Assembly: GCA_026413225.1 (NCBI GenBank)
Contig: CM048555.1
Coordinates: 79,553,785-79,617,784 of the forward strand
Direction: 5' to 3'
Length of the DNA: 64,000 nucleotides
Origin: Otis tarda
Taxonomy: Eukaryota; Chordata; Aves; Otidiformes; Otididae
Position numbers and translations under genes: made by a program. Of the stretch, positions 37,591-50,400 are shown in pieces (position 1 is the first letter of the stretch; each line of letters begins with the position of its first letter). The notes under the pieces were generated by a model, which saw nothing but the letters and a program-made list of their open reading frames with translations, was not told the DNA's origin and did no database searches.

Positions 37591-39255
37591 AGCGGCCGGA
37601 GAAATGGGAATGTGCTTGGCCTCGCGTTGCTGATTCACTGGAGGGTGTAACGGAGGAGGAGGCACGGCGCTCGGGGTGTTCTGCTTTGCGGCGTTGCCGC
37701 TCTGGCTCTCGCTGCGTCTCCGCGTGCAGCCTCATCACGAGGGCACTGCCGTTCCTTTTTAGTTTTGCGAGCTGTTAAATAAATATCTTCCAGTTCCCTC
37801 TGTGCCCCGGCCTGGGAAAATCAGATTTTCTCTCTTTTGCTTTCATCTAGGGTTTGTTTGCGATAGATCTATATTTCTTTCTTCAGCAAATATATTTCTT
37901 CTGTCCTGAGCGCCGCTGGCCAGCACACACCCTTCCCAGCGCTGGATGTTTCCCGATCCCCTCCCCGTGTTTTCTTGCTGTGCGAGGACACGCAGACCCC
38001 ACGGACCCCGTCGCAGTCAGAGACCGTGGGGAAATGGGGCATCAGGTGGGCGCCTGCCCAAATTCCCCGCCACGTCATCTCTGCCACCATGTTTTTTAGG
38101 TGGAAGAGCAAGTTGGCATCTTTCCCCCGCAATAACCTCACGCTGCAGAGAGGGTCTCATCCAGCCCCGGGGAAATCCTCCCCTCCGTAAGGTTTCTGCG
38201 GTACCGACCCGCTTTCCTCCAGGCAGCTTGTGCCCCTCATACTGGGGGCTGTGGGGACCTGCTGGGGGCGGTGGGTGCCCCAGGAGGGGCATCTGCCTGC
38301 ACTGAAATGTTTTGGCCAGGGAGAGAGCAACAGGGAGGCTTTTGTTCTGCACTAGAAACTTTTCATCCTTCTTTACAGCTCCTTTTTTATTTCTTTTGGC
38401 TGCGCTCTCACAAATCTGAAGCAGATTAAAATACAGTTCCTCCCCTCAACTCCTCTGAAAAAAAAACAACAACCCCAAACCCAAAGCTTGGCTGCTTAAA
38501 ATCATCCGATTTCAGTGAAGTCTTTTCAAGTTAACAGTTTCCTGGATCCTGTGCAGGCTAAGTTATTTTTTTTCCCCCTCACCTCCGCGTTTCTGGCCGT
38601 AACGTTTCTCAGCTGCTGCGGCAGGAGGGAGGGAGGAGCAGGGCAGCTCCGGTTTTACGCGGGGGTTGGATGAATCTGGTGTGGGACTCGCTGGACTCGC
38701 ACCGTAGGGAACCGAAGGGTTGTCCCTGGTGTGGCTGGCAGGTAGGTCACGGCTACGTCGGTGACGTCTTTTTGGGGGCAGAGTATTAGGGGAGTGGTAC
38801 CGTTGGAAGAACAGAGCAGGAGGCTGTGGGTGGGACGGAGCCCCGTTTCTACCAGCCATGTTCACTGGGGGCTGCGATGGTTTGTAGCCGTGGCCATGGC
38901 TGGAAGAGCTGCACGGCTCCGACTGGAGACGACTGTAAGGAGTTTTTTCTGGCTCAGCGAGATTTGCTGAGCTAAACGCAGCCTGAGTCTTCCTTACCTG
39001 CCATCTCTGCTGGGTCTGCTGCGGCATCTCCTGGTGGGAGAGCTGAGCCAAAGCCCCCGGCTCTCGTAGGAGCAGCATCGCAAGTTAAATGAGTTGGAAA
39101 GGAAAGAGAAGCAATAGTCCGGTGCTGGTTGGTTTTGTTGCCTCTTCTCCAAGAGTGGTGTCTCCTTCCTTGCAAAAAATGACCCGAAGCTTTCCCAGAC
39201 AGAGGATGTTTGGTTTTTCTCTTGGGTGGTTGAGGACCTGGAGCCAGCCAACCTT

Positions 39256-39290
39256 GGCCAACGCCTCAGCCAACGCCTCAGCCAATGCCA
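39256..39290. repeat. Short GCCTCAGCCAAC repeat
   Basis: Three tandem, slightly varied 12-base units. Confidence 0.7.
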
Positions 39291-39607
39291 GTGGCTATCA
39301 ACACAAGCCCGAGGGCGAGCGGGGACAGCCAGAGCCTCGACCTCCAGCCGGAACATCCTCCGTCATGTGAGTGTGACCAAGGGGAGAACCCCTGAACCGT
39401 CTAAAATCCCTTTGACCCAGCTAACAGTGCGGAGATGAAACCCAAACCCAACCCTACGCAGCGACGCTGAGCTGCGCATTAACTGTGCCGGAGCTGGGAG
39501 ATTTAGGGGCTGGTTTTGGCTTTCTGAGATTTATTTGCAAAGCAAAACAGCTCGGCTGAGCGGAGCAAGCGCCGGTGGAGGAGCGTGAGCTGCCGGGTGG
39601 TTGCCGT

Positions 39608-39895
39608 GCTATAAAATCCCATCCCCACCAGTGCTCGCAGGGGGGTGCGCCGGCTCTGCGAGCCCTTGCAGCGTTTCCACGTCGGCCGGGAGAGTTTCCA
39701 AACATGTGTGTCGGTCTCCGGAGGCTTTAATCAAGTCCAGCCTTTACCAGAAATCGCCTCGAAACTTCCAACGAGCCGAGGAAACCGAAAGCAGCCGGAG
39801 CGAGGAAGCTGCCGGGCAGAGATGCTGCTTTTGGCGAGGGGCGCGAGGAGGGTGCGGGCGAGGGGCTAGTGCCGGCGAAGCAGCTGGGATGAAAG
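39608..39895 (+). promoter_or_regulatory. Candidate alternative promoter and first exon of RNF24
   Basis: A TATA box (TATAAAA, 39,610-39,616) precedes a CpG-containing segment that ends at GGGATGAAAG followed by GTGAGT (GT at 39,896), a consensus donor. This is 1.4 kb upstream of the first coding exon. If it is spliced to 41,271, the ATGAAAG at its end would make a five-codon upstream frame (MKAYP) whose TGA overlaps the RNF24 start as ATGA. The model rests on motifs alone and could be wrong. Confidence 0.3.
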
Positions 39896-41270
39896 GTGAG
39901 TTTACTCCCTGCGTGGCAGCTGGGGGGCTTTCAGCGTGTAGAAAAGCAATGTATATGTGATGGGAAGATGGAGGGGGTTCAGCAAAAAAGAAATGTCAAG
40001 GGGGGAAGGAGACGCAGGAGAAAGGACGCTGCTTGGAGAAGGAGCAGGCCGTTCAGAGGACGCTTTGGTTTTTGGAGTGTTGCTCCCCGGCGCGTTTAGG
40101 TTCAGGTCCCGTGGTTTCCCTGCCGTCTTCTCACCTCGTGCAAAAATTGGGAGCCGCGCAACTAAGGCGCCGTTGAAAACTCCCTGCTCCGGGGGAAGGG
40201 TTTTGTTATCCCGCGGTGATTTTATTTGGGAAACAGGGTTCAGACTTCAGGTACTTTCCCTGCTTGTTGTGAAGTGTAGTTGTGCGTCCAGCCCTCTCCC
40301 TCCCGTGGGCAGAAAACAAAGCAAGGCATGTTTTTAAACTTCCTTTTCTATGCTGGGGGTGGGTGAACTTTATGCCTGGCCAGAGACGGTTGGATCGTTC
40401 AAGGGTGAGTGGCTCGGAGAATGATTGCAATAGAAAGGAAGAAGAAGAAGAAATTATAAATACGTGCTTTCAAGTTAGAGGCTTTGAGTATTAATGTGGC
40501 GTTAGGGCAGCGAGGGGCTTTCTACGGTGATACAGAGACACGGGGCTGGTTTTCCACCTGGCTCCTGAAAAACACTCCGTGAGGGTTGTTGGAAAACATC
40601 GGTGCGATAAAACTAAACTCCTGCAAAACCGCTCGTAAACCGCCCGACCCAGCTCTCGCACGTTAAAAAACAAACCAGCTCTCTTTTATGACCCCTATAA
40701 TTTCTCAGTGGCGCTGCCATATGGCATGGGAATGTCCTTGTCCTTTCCGTCCCGCCTGGGATGCGCTGGGAGCGCGTTGAACCCGCGCCGGTTCGTGTGC
40801 GTGCTCGATGGTTTTGGAGGGGGGGGATTTCTACGGAATGAGGAGTTGGACTCGGAAACCACAAGAGGGAAAGGGAAGGAAAACCTTCCTCGCTGGCTTG
40901 CTGACTGCTTTCAGTATTTTGGCCTAATTAATGAGGGGTTTGGGGGGCATTGGATGCAAATCCCCGCTGTCTGTCCAGACTTGAAGCACGATGTGTGTAA
41001 GGAAGAGGGGAAAACAACTGGAGGAGAAGCTCACAGCGGGAGAAGGAAAATGCCAGCCCTGGCTGATCTAGCCCTGCTTTGTTTTCAGGATCGCTGAGCT
41101 GAGGGCTCAGTTTCAGGCAGGGATGCCTTCGCCCCGGGGAGTGGGGAGCGAGAAGGCAGCGCTGCTGCCTGCCCTCTCCTTCCTCTGAAGGGGCCATTGA
41201 TCTCCTCCGAAGGACATCCCGAGCTGCCGAAGCATCCTGACATCCGTGTGTTTTCTCCCTGTCTCCGCAG

Positions 41271-41420
41271 CCTACCCATGAGCTCGGACTTCCAGCATTA
41301 CAGTTTCAGGATGCCGAACATTGGGTTCCAGAACCTGCCTCTCAACATATACATCGTGGTTTTCGGCACAGCCATCTTCGTCTTCATCCTCAGTTTGCTT
41401 TTCTGTTGCTACTTGATCAG
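41271..41420 (+). CDS. RNF24: RNF24 exon 2, start codon and membrane segment
   Basis: The acceptor is TCTCCGCAG and the exon begins CCTACCC before ATG at 41,278, so only seven leader bases lie in this exon. It encodes residues 1-47 and two bases of codon 48. The start is chosen because it matches the known RNF24 amino terminus. Its -3 base is C, a weak initiation context. The donor is ATCAG followed by GTAAGG at 41,421. Confidence 0.96.
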
Positions 41421-44400
41421 GTAAGGGAGGAGCAGCTCTCCTGTGAGGCCAGGCTGAAAGAGTTGGGGCTGTTCAGCCTGGAGAAGAGGAGGCTCCGGGG
41501 AGACCTTAGAGCAGCCTCCCAGTGCCTAAAGGGGGCTGCAGGAAAGATGGGGAAAGGCTGTTCAGCAGGACCTGTTGTGACAGGACAAGGGGTAATGGTT
41601 TTAAAATAGAAGGAGGTAGGTTCAGATTAGATATTAGGAAAAAATTTTTTACGCTGAGGGTGGTGGAACACTGGAACAGGTTGCCCAGAGAGGTGGTGGA
41701 TGCCCCATCCCTGGAAACATTCCAGGCCAGGTTGGATGAGGCTCTGAGCAACCTGATGTGGTTGGAGATGTCCCTGCTCCTTGCAGGGGGGTTGGCCTGG
41801 GTGGCCTTTGAAGGTCCCTTCCAACTCAAACCATTCTGTGATTCTATGATTTTCCCTGGCTCCCCAGACAGAGCCCATCACCCACCCCAAAACAAGGGTG
41901 GCATCACCCTGTCCTTCCACGACGCGTCTCGTGCCAGCCTGGTGTGACCCCTGAAGTAGTTGAACTTTCCCTCATCAGCAACGAATGTGCTCAGCCCTGT
42001 AGTGTCAGACCCAGCACTCATCCCTCACACAGCAACTAGACCCAGCGCATACGCAGTGAGCACTGAACACCGTCTGTCCGACACATCTTGGAGCTACCAA
42101 TCCCTTTGCTGCTTTAAAACCCAGAGAAATATTTCTGTGTGTGCTCAAACGGGCGTGAAAACGCGGTTGGCTTCTCAAAAAGACTGGAAAGAGATGTTTT
42201 GTGGTTCCTGCTTTCTGCTTAATGTTTCAACACGTTTCCTTCTTTAATGAGTAACTTGTGTACTGTGTGCTTAAGAAATGTTTCATAGCTGCTCCCTTCG
42301 TTATCGTACACAAATTGCTCGTTCAACAGCGCAGTTTAGAGATTAATGATGCAGGGGTGATTTGTTAGTCTGAACAATGGGGAGCGGGACGGGAGGGTTA
42401 AAGGTTCCAGTTTGGGACTTGGTTTAATTGTTTTATGGGCCATTGGGGAGCGAGTTGGGCTGCTAATTGGGAGGAGAAACTCTTCCTGCTGGAGGGAAAA
42501 GGAGAGGCAGGTGAGGAAAAACGCAATGCCTGGGAATCGAGGCGGCGATGGGGAAAAGTTGTGCTGATAACCCGGGATGCAGCCGGGAGCAGAGGGCATC
42601 GCTCCGCTGGCAGCGGCCGCTGAAATCCCGCGTACCCAGAGCTCTCCTGCCAAGTTGCGGAAGAGTTTTCCTTCCCATTTCTCTCCCCTCTGGTTTTTTG
42701 GATGGCTCCAGCTCCCTGCTAGCCGTACATCTGTCGCCTCCTCTCTCTCTGTCCCCGTAAGGCAGGTGCCTGGTTTCTTCTTGCCCCACGGAAGCTGCGC
42801 CTGGCTGGCTCACAGCAGCCCGTCCCACCAGGTTTTCTACCAGCGGGTGCTGAAAATGTTTTGTCCTGCTTTTGTAGACCAGTGAAGCAAGATTTCAGTG
42901 CTGCCTTCTAAATATTTGATAATTTCCACCTATTTTCAGCTCTTATGAAGCAAAACCTTGTAAAACTTGCAGGTGAGCCCAAAGCCAGGCTTACCCAGGG
43001 ATGATTTGTGCTACTTGGGCATCAAATCGTCACTTTTGCCTGCAAATACGCACAAGAAAACGTTGGTTGAAGGTGCAACACATCTCTCCACCCCAGCAGA
43101 CGCGGTATAAACAGATGGAGGGGTCATCCCTGACCGGATGATTTGTATCTTGGTGCTTGATGTTGACAAGGTTGCGTCTGCGTCCAGTGTTCGCGTTTTA
43201 ACTGGGACGCCAGTGGGAGGGAACGCAAAAAGAATAGACAAATGGTGTTCAGGAGGCTCAAGGACGTGTTTTGCCCAGATGGAGCTTGAATCCATACGGC
43301 TCGCTTGCAAAATGAAGAGGTGTTTGGAGGTGAAGAGGTGTTTGGACTTCCAGAGTATTTTCCTGGGCACTGGGTCTTGCTGGGTGTGTTCTGCTCCGAA
43401 GAAGAAACAACAAGTAGTAATGTCTGGAAGATCAAGCCAGAAAATCTTTAAATTTAGAAGTTGGAGGCATGTTGTAAGAGAGATGGTGAGTAACCATTGA
43501 AAGGAGCCAGCAAGGGAAGTGGCGAGTCCTCCGTCTCTTCATGTCTTTAAATCAAGACAGAGGGCCTTTCTGGATGAGACGGTTTGGCTCCCGTTCTTGG
43601 GAGTAACGAAGTGCTATTTAACAACCTATGATAGATGGGAGGTTGGATTAGATCATCTAATGATCCCTTTATAGCCCTAAACTCTACGGAGACTCAATGA
43701 ATTACTCTTCAAACCACCGCCCCCAGCTCTGTTATTGGCAAAACAGAGCCAAACAAGAAGCGTTGTGGAGAGTTTCGCCGGGCCGCGGGTTTTAGCCGTG
43801 CCGATGTGCCCCAGCGGCACCCACCTCCTCCGAATTTGCCGTGTGACCTCAGTTTGTGGCGGGTATAAAAGCTGAAGTTTCGGTGCCATTTAACACTAAA
43901 GCATTTCCAGTGCGTGGCAAGCAAATACCCTGCGACGGGAGTAAGATATTGGATTTAAATTGAATTTTTCCCCCTGCTGAACCAGCTGCTAAAGCCTCCT
44001 GGATTACCCCACGCGTTCCTCACTCCTTCCGCAGTGGCTTCAACGCAGAATTACGTCTGGAGGAGGTGTGGAAGAGCGGTATTAATTTAACGAGCGATGC
44101 AGCGTGGATCGCGCCGTGTCGTCACGGAAAAGTGACCCGGGGCGGAGGGACGCGGGCGGGGATCGTTCCATTGGGAGCTCTGGGGATTGTTTGCAGGTAA
44201 CAGCGGCTCGTGGCTTTCCCCAGGCCCTGCTGAGGTGCAGAGGCAACGCAGCCCATCCTCTCCCTCTCCTTCCTCTCTCCTGGCTCACATACCTGCAAAT
44301 ATGTGGCAAATAAGGAGCAGAGCGCGTGACACCGTGCTCCAGGCCCTGGTTCTCATCGCCCGCTCCGTATCAGAGCATCCCATGCAGCCCTCCTCTGCCT

Positions 44401-47400
44401 CCCTGACTGGGGAGGCATCCGGGGCGTGGAAGAGCCAATATCTGGTGTATTCACCCCTAATCGCAGCGCTGACGGCATTAGAGAAAGGATAAAATAAAAT
44501 AAAGGATTAAATGAAGGATGCGCCGCGGGAGGAGGGCTGCACTTCGCAACTGTGCCGGGTACAGAGTGCGCTGCCCGCTGCGACGGGAGGAAAAAACATT
44601 GTTTTTAATTGGGTTGTGGCTCAAAACGGAGTCCGGTAGGAATTTCAGCCAAAAGCGAAGCGAAGATCGTCGCTGGCTGTGCGCGGTCCAGGTGGATCTC
44701 GAGCTCTTCTGCTGCTGCAAGCCACGCCGGTGCAAAGCACGGGTCCCGCCCTCGCGGCTGCTGCCTCTGCTTGGAAAAATTGAAAAAAAAAGAAAAAAAA
44801 AAGGGAAGAAAAAGGAAATGAAATTTTGCCGGCAGCCATTTGTGCCTGATCTCTGCTGAATTAATAAAAGCAATAACCTCACGTTATTCCAGCCTGCCAG
44901 GATCAAACGCAGCGGCTGGGTTTGGAGAGCCCCGGGAGCCCGGCCGGGCTGGGGAGAGCGATGCGGCGATGGGGCGAAGAGCCCCGCTCCGGCACCTTTC
45001 TGCTCTTTTGACTCTAAAGAATCAAATAAGCAGATCTTGGAGATAAACCTACACAAAGCCATTTCTTCTGCAATTTGTTCCCCTCGCCATTCACTTGCTG
45101 CAGATGATTGACTCACCCGGAGAAACGGGGTGCTCCCTTTCCTTTGGGAGGCGCGGAAAGCTTGGGAAAAGATGACAAAACCCGTGAGAGGTGGTTATTA
45201 AATCCAGAGATGGGTGATGGTGTGAGCGCACGCGCGGTCTCCAGCCACACGCTGGCTTCCAAGACGCTGTGTGGTCCCTTATCTAAATCGACCATCTGCC
45301 AGAAATTCCTCCGGAGTCCCAGCTCTTGACACGAGATGGATGAAGCTCTGGGTCCGACGAGGAATAACGCTTGCCAGGATCCGAGGTCTCGTTACGACAG
45401 CTGCGCTAGGTCCGAGCGGGATCCATCTGGCCTGAGATCCTGGCTTTGAAAGGAAGGCGTGGAGGAGCAGACGGAGCTCGCACGCTTCGGGACCAGATGT
45501 GCTTACGCTGTTCCTCGTAACCTTGAGGGAGAGATTTTTTTTGGCAAATTCTCCCCGTGCAGCTCAGCACCAACCCACGCTGTTGAGCATCCGTGCTCCT
45601 TTGGCAGCAGGGAGCTGCGGGGATCCGTGGCCGCGTGGTCACTTCTTCCCCGTCGCTGGTCCAGATGCCACCGCCGCGTCGGCAGATGCTTGGGCTTGTT
45701 CTGCGTGCCGCCTTCGCTCCGGTGGCTTTGGCTCTTGGGGGCTGACGTCTCGGCAGCCCGTAAGTGCTTTTTTCCCCGTGCTGGGAGAGTTTTTCCCCTT
45801 GTACGCCACCTCCAGCCGCGCATCTCGCTTTGCCCCATCTGTGTTTCATAACCGGTTTCCCAGCCGCCGGGATCCCTGCGGATCGGGCTGGTTTCATCCT
45901 GTTTCCTCTATTGTTCCTGCATCTTCACTCATGTTTCTGCTTGGGGTCGTTGGCGCAGGGATGCGACCCCAGCCCTCTCCTTCTTGGCTCTGCAGGCAGC
46001 TTCCCTGCCAGGCAGCGTCTTTAGAGGGGGGAGGATGACTCCCCAGTAAATTTGGGGCTTAGGAGCTGATTTACTGCATCTCTGAGCTCTCTCTGTGACA
46101 TTAAAGTGCATTTTTACCCATTCCTTGACTTTTAAGGCCCACAACATTTTGGGAGGGGGGATGTTTTTCGAGCAAAAAAGACAGGGATATATTTTTACAT
46201 CCTATTTCTGTCGCTCACCCACTTCAGCCTTGCGGAACCAGAAAGCCTCTGCGAGCTCAGGGTGAAACAGCCAGGCTTTGAGACAGTGCCCAGAATATTT
46301 TTGGGGAAGTGAAGTGACAGGAAAGGGGGTTTCCTATCTGAAATCACACTCAAGACTGGCTAGGGAAAACTTTCCGACGCCTGCCCAAGCCCTGCAGACA
46401 CAGGGACTCCCCTCCACCTCCATCACGTCGAGGAATGGATGCTACTGGGGGAAAAAAACACCCAAAAAAACCAAAATTGTGTTGAGCGCAGTGCTTCCAA
46501 AGGTAGGTGGGGGGAAACAGCTTGCACCATGTCAGCTACAGCCCCGGCTCCTTCCCTGGGGCAGGGAGCGCCCTAGGTCATCGCGTGGGCTCCTCGGCCC
46601 GTGCTTGAACGTAGCACACCTCCATCTGCTGTCCGGATAAAAACCCCCAAAATCCCACGACGCGGGTTCGTTCTCCTGTGGTTTTTGGCAGCTCCTTATC
46701 TCTCTGGTTATTAAATTGCCTTCTGTGATAGGAGACAAGGGATGGAAGACTTCCTGTTGCTTCTCTTCCAAAACTTTCTGCTCTGGGGTTGTCTTCGGAT
46801 AAATAACCATCCTCTGCTCGCTCAGCCAGGGGGATGACCTCTTGTTGGATGCTTCTTCCTGGGAGTTTGGGGAGAAGCGGCACACCATTGACATCATAAC
46901 TGAAGATAAAGCTGTGTTTGAGGAACACAACATCACCCACGTGATGGAAAACCTCTGAGCAAGGAGAAAGCTGGCCGTTGCTTAAACGCGTTATTTTGTG
47001 TGGCCGTTTCTGTTTCTGAAATGAAAAATCTAAGAAAGTAGATATCAAATCTGGAAAGGGGGGAAACGAAACATTTCCGTATTGCCAAAATCCTGATTTT
47101 TTTTTTTTGCCAGTCTTCACGTTTCTCCCTCTTTTGATTGCAGGCTCAGACATCAAGCGCACAAAGAGCTTTACGCCTACAAACAGGTGAGATGATACAC
47201 AGTAAGTTGTCATCTTCTTCCCTACTGCTTAGCGCCAAATCCACGCTGGAGTAGTTGCTCCTGCAGGTTTCTTTGTGCTCTTCCTCTCTTTGAGACGCTT
47301 TTGGTCTTCGAAGAGAAGTTGTAACACCCAGGCAGAGCTCTGCCCCTGCTGATTTAATTGTTTTTCTACCAGCTGGGCACCCCAGGAGATCTCTCACCCG

Positions 47401-50400
47401 TTAGTCTGCAGGTCTCCACGTTTTCAGACGAGATCCCTGAGCGGTGGGGACATCTCCACCCCTGGAGCACCTCAACTGGGTGACCTCTCCAAACCCTCAC
47501 CTTATTTCCTGCCAGTGAGCAGTAATGCCATCGCTTCCTCAGCAATCAAACGATGTTTTTTGGGTTCGAATCTGGTCCCCGGGTCAGACCTGGCTGCTCT
47601 GGATCCCTGCAGCCATGGAGCTCCTGTAGAGACCTCTCGTAGAGACCCACCTCCGTGTCATCTTGGCAAACCCAGCTGTTTTCTGCATGCACCTACGCAC
47701 GCCAGCGCTCTTGTTAAAATAAACACGGCCCAGAGATCGGTGTCAGGTTGCTGCTTCGATGTCCTGTTTTCTCCAGGGCTTGTGTAATTTTTCTGTCGTT
47801 TGAGCAGAAAACTGGGCGAAGTCGGGCTGATACGATACCGTAACACACGATCATCCTGGATTTACAGTCCTCTCCAGGTGTTTAGCCTGGATGGAGCGAA
47901 AATGAAGCAGCAGACGTCGATGCAGGAGCTTCTTGCAGAGTTTGAGAGCTCAGGAGGATTAAAAGCAGGAGGAGACCTCCTGGACTTGGTCCTTGTGTCA
48001 GTGGTTGTAGCTGTACCAGCGCTGCCTTCCCCCTGTTCCTGCACGGGGGTGAAGACCTGCTGCGCTCGCTGGCTGTGCTGGGATTACTGGGGGTTTTCCA
48101 GTTCTACTGGGACGCTAAATGGGGTCTCTTTGTGGAGACTTTTCCTGGCAGATGCTGTGTCCTGACCCCTGGCGCTCTGTCTTACAGGTTATACTCAAGG
48201 AGAAGGTGAAGGAGCTCAACCTACACGAGGTGAGTACCTCCCTGATGGCAAAGACTCCCTCACCCTCCTCTTCCTCGCGCTGAGGAGGGGATGGGGGACA
48301 GGCAAAGGCTGGGAGAGGTAGGAAGGTGCAAAAACTCAGATTTAACTCTTTGAGGAGTGCCGGCATCGCTGCCCGCTCGCTCCGCAGCCTCTCACCCCGT
48401 TCCAGGGAAGGTGGACGCAGCAGGTTAACGGCTGTGCCTCACCTTCCTCTCCCCGACGCTGCTTTTCTCTTTCAAAAAAATCTAATTGCTTGTTAACGCG
48501 GCCGGAAAAGCACATTTGCAAAAGGGGTCTGGATTAAACCCTCTCCCTCCTCCTCTTCCTGGGTCCCCTTTAGCTTTTACTGCGTCATTATTTATTGCAT
48601 TATTATTTTTATTATTTACTGCACTATTATTATCAGCGCGATAATAAGCTGCGGATAAAAGGGAAGGCACAGGCAGGCTGGGCTGCGTGGAAACAGCGTC
48701 CCTTGACGGTCACGTCCCCTCCAGCCTCGCCGCCGTCGTGGCGTGACGATATCCAGCACCTCTCTGCCGGCCCTGTTACTTGGGCAGAGTCAGCCCTGCT
48801 GGGATTTAATTGAAACCAGAGATAAACACGCGCCCCAGCCTTCTGCCCCGCGCCCTCCTGGTTTGCAGCTTTGTCTGCTTGTCTTCCCGGGGTGGGAAGC
48901 TTGGTGCAGGAGGGATTTGGGAGCGCGCCGGAGCCGGGAACGGCAGCGCTAACCCTCCGTCCTTCTTGTCCATCACCTCTGCTCACAGCTCTCCCAGCCC
49001 ACACGCTTTCAGGGAGGACGAGGGGCCTGTGGGGAAGGGGGTAGAGCAGTTCCAGCTCTTCCCTGGGATTCAGGAAAGGCTGGAAAGGATTTTACTCTGA
49101 CTCCCTCCAAAATATCTATTTTTGGGCATTTGGATTTGGGTATTTACAGTAAGCAATTCTGGAAAGCGGAGCGCGGGGGGGATTTTGCAACATCACGGGG
49201 CGGCTGCCAGGGCTCGCCCGGAACCTCGCGGAGGGGAAAGTCCTCGCCAAGCTCTTCAGCCCCACGTTTCTGGGTTTGGTTTTCCTCTGTTTTTTTCCAT
49301 CACGCTGCCTCTCCCGGGCTTTCACGGGGTTCGAGATGTGTGTGTTCCTCCAGAGCGACCCGAGCAGCTATGTCAGCGTTTGCTCGCTCGATAAAAAAAA
49401 TCTCCGACGAGCTTCGGGTGGCTGGAAAGTATCGACGGGCGTCGCGTTCTCGGGAAAGCCGGGAGCCTCCCGCCGTGCTTGCCAGCCGCCTGCCTCATCC
49501 CCAGGGCTTTTGGCAGCAGGGCTGGCGCTTGTTTCGGGCTGCCAGAGACTCCCAGGCTGGAAAAACAGCCAGGAATATCCAAAATTCCCAGGAACAGCCA
49601 AAGTGGGTCAGGGAAAAAACATTGACATGGGGATAGGAGATTTCAACTGGGTCTCTTGCCTGCTGGGAAAACAGCCTGGGGCAGGGATGCACCCTTTGCC
49701 TTTTCCTCTTCCCAGAGTTTTCCCTGCGGATGCAGCAGCGTGGATCCCTCCCCCTGCACCCGAAAACCTCCTGGCACATCCCAAAAGGGAGACCCAGACC
49801 CCAGCCTGCCACCCCAATGCCCAGGCAGCGACGTCTGGGAAGGCTTTAGGGGGGCATTCACCCCTCGGGGGTGCAGAAACCTCCCAAACTTTTCTTCTGC
49901 AGCACAGGGGGCAAAAAAAAACCAAAAAAAACCCCCAGCTTCTTGGTCAAAACAGAGGCTTTATAGCGAAAGTGGAGGTTGTGGCACAGGGAGGTATTTC
50001 TCTCCCCACTCCCAGAATTTCCTAGCTGGCCTCAGAAGCCAAATTGCCAAATTTTTACCCCAACCAAAAGCAGAGGTGAGGGGAGAAGATGGAAACTAGC
50101 TGAGGGCATCACTTAGGGGGAGTGGTTTGGGGGTTTGGGGCTTTTTTTTCTTTTTCTTTTTTTTTTTTTTTTCCTGACTGCCTTTTCTCTGCCTCTCACA
50201 TCTTCCAGATCTGCGCCGTTTGCTTGGAGGAGTTCAAGCCCAAGGACGAGCTGGGGATCTGTCCCTGTAAACATGCCTTCCACAGAAAGTAAGCGAGGGG
50301 AGGCTCTCGGCGTGAGGGCTGCTGGCGTCGCCGCTCCTCGCCCGGGGTTTCCTCCCACCCCAATTCCAGGGGGAGGCGGGGGGGATGGCAGCAAAATCCC

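Larger units (their letters stand above)
24274..41270 (+). other. RNF24 intron 1 (probable)
   Basis: Seventeen kilobases, mostly unique, without CR1 pieces that I can recognise. After the 62-base repeat it holds homopolymer tracts (C17 at 29,461-29,477 and T18 at 35,264-35,281), purine-rich AAGG runs near 26,650 and several T- or A-runs. Two stretches look like possible conserved regulatory DNA (32,240-32,475 and 37,390-37,590). A candidate alternative first exon lies at 39,640-39,895. A plus-strand open frame of 196 codons (36,381-36,971) has no recognisable domain. Confidence 0.55.
41421..47143 (+). other. RNF24 intron 2
   Basis: A 5.7 kb intron starting with the CR1 above, with an older CR1-like piece at 43,496-43,684, A/G-rich runs near 44,780 and GC-richer DNA around 44,900-46,000. 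No further exon is recognised. Confidence 0.8.
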
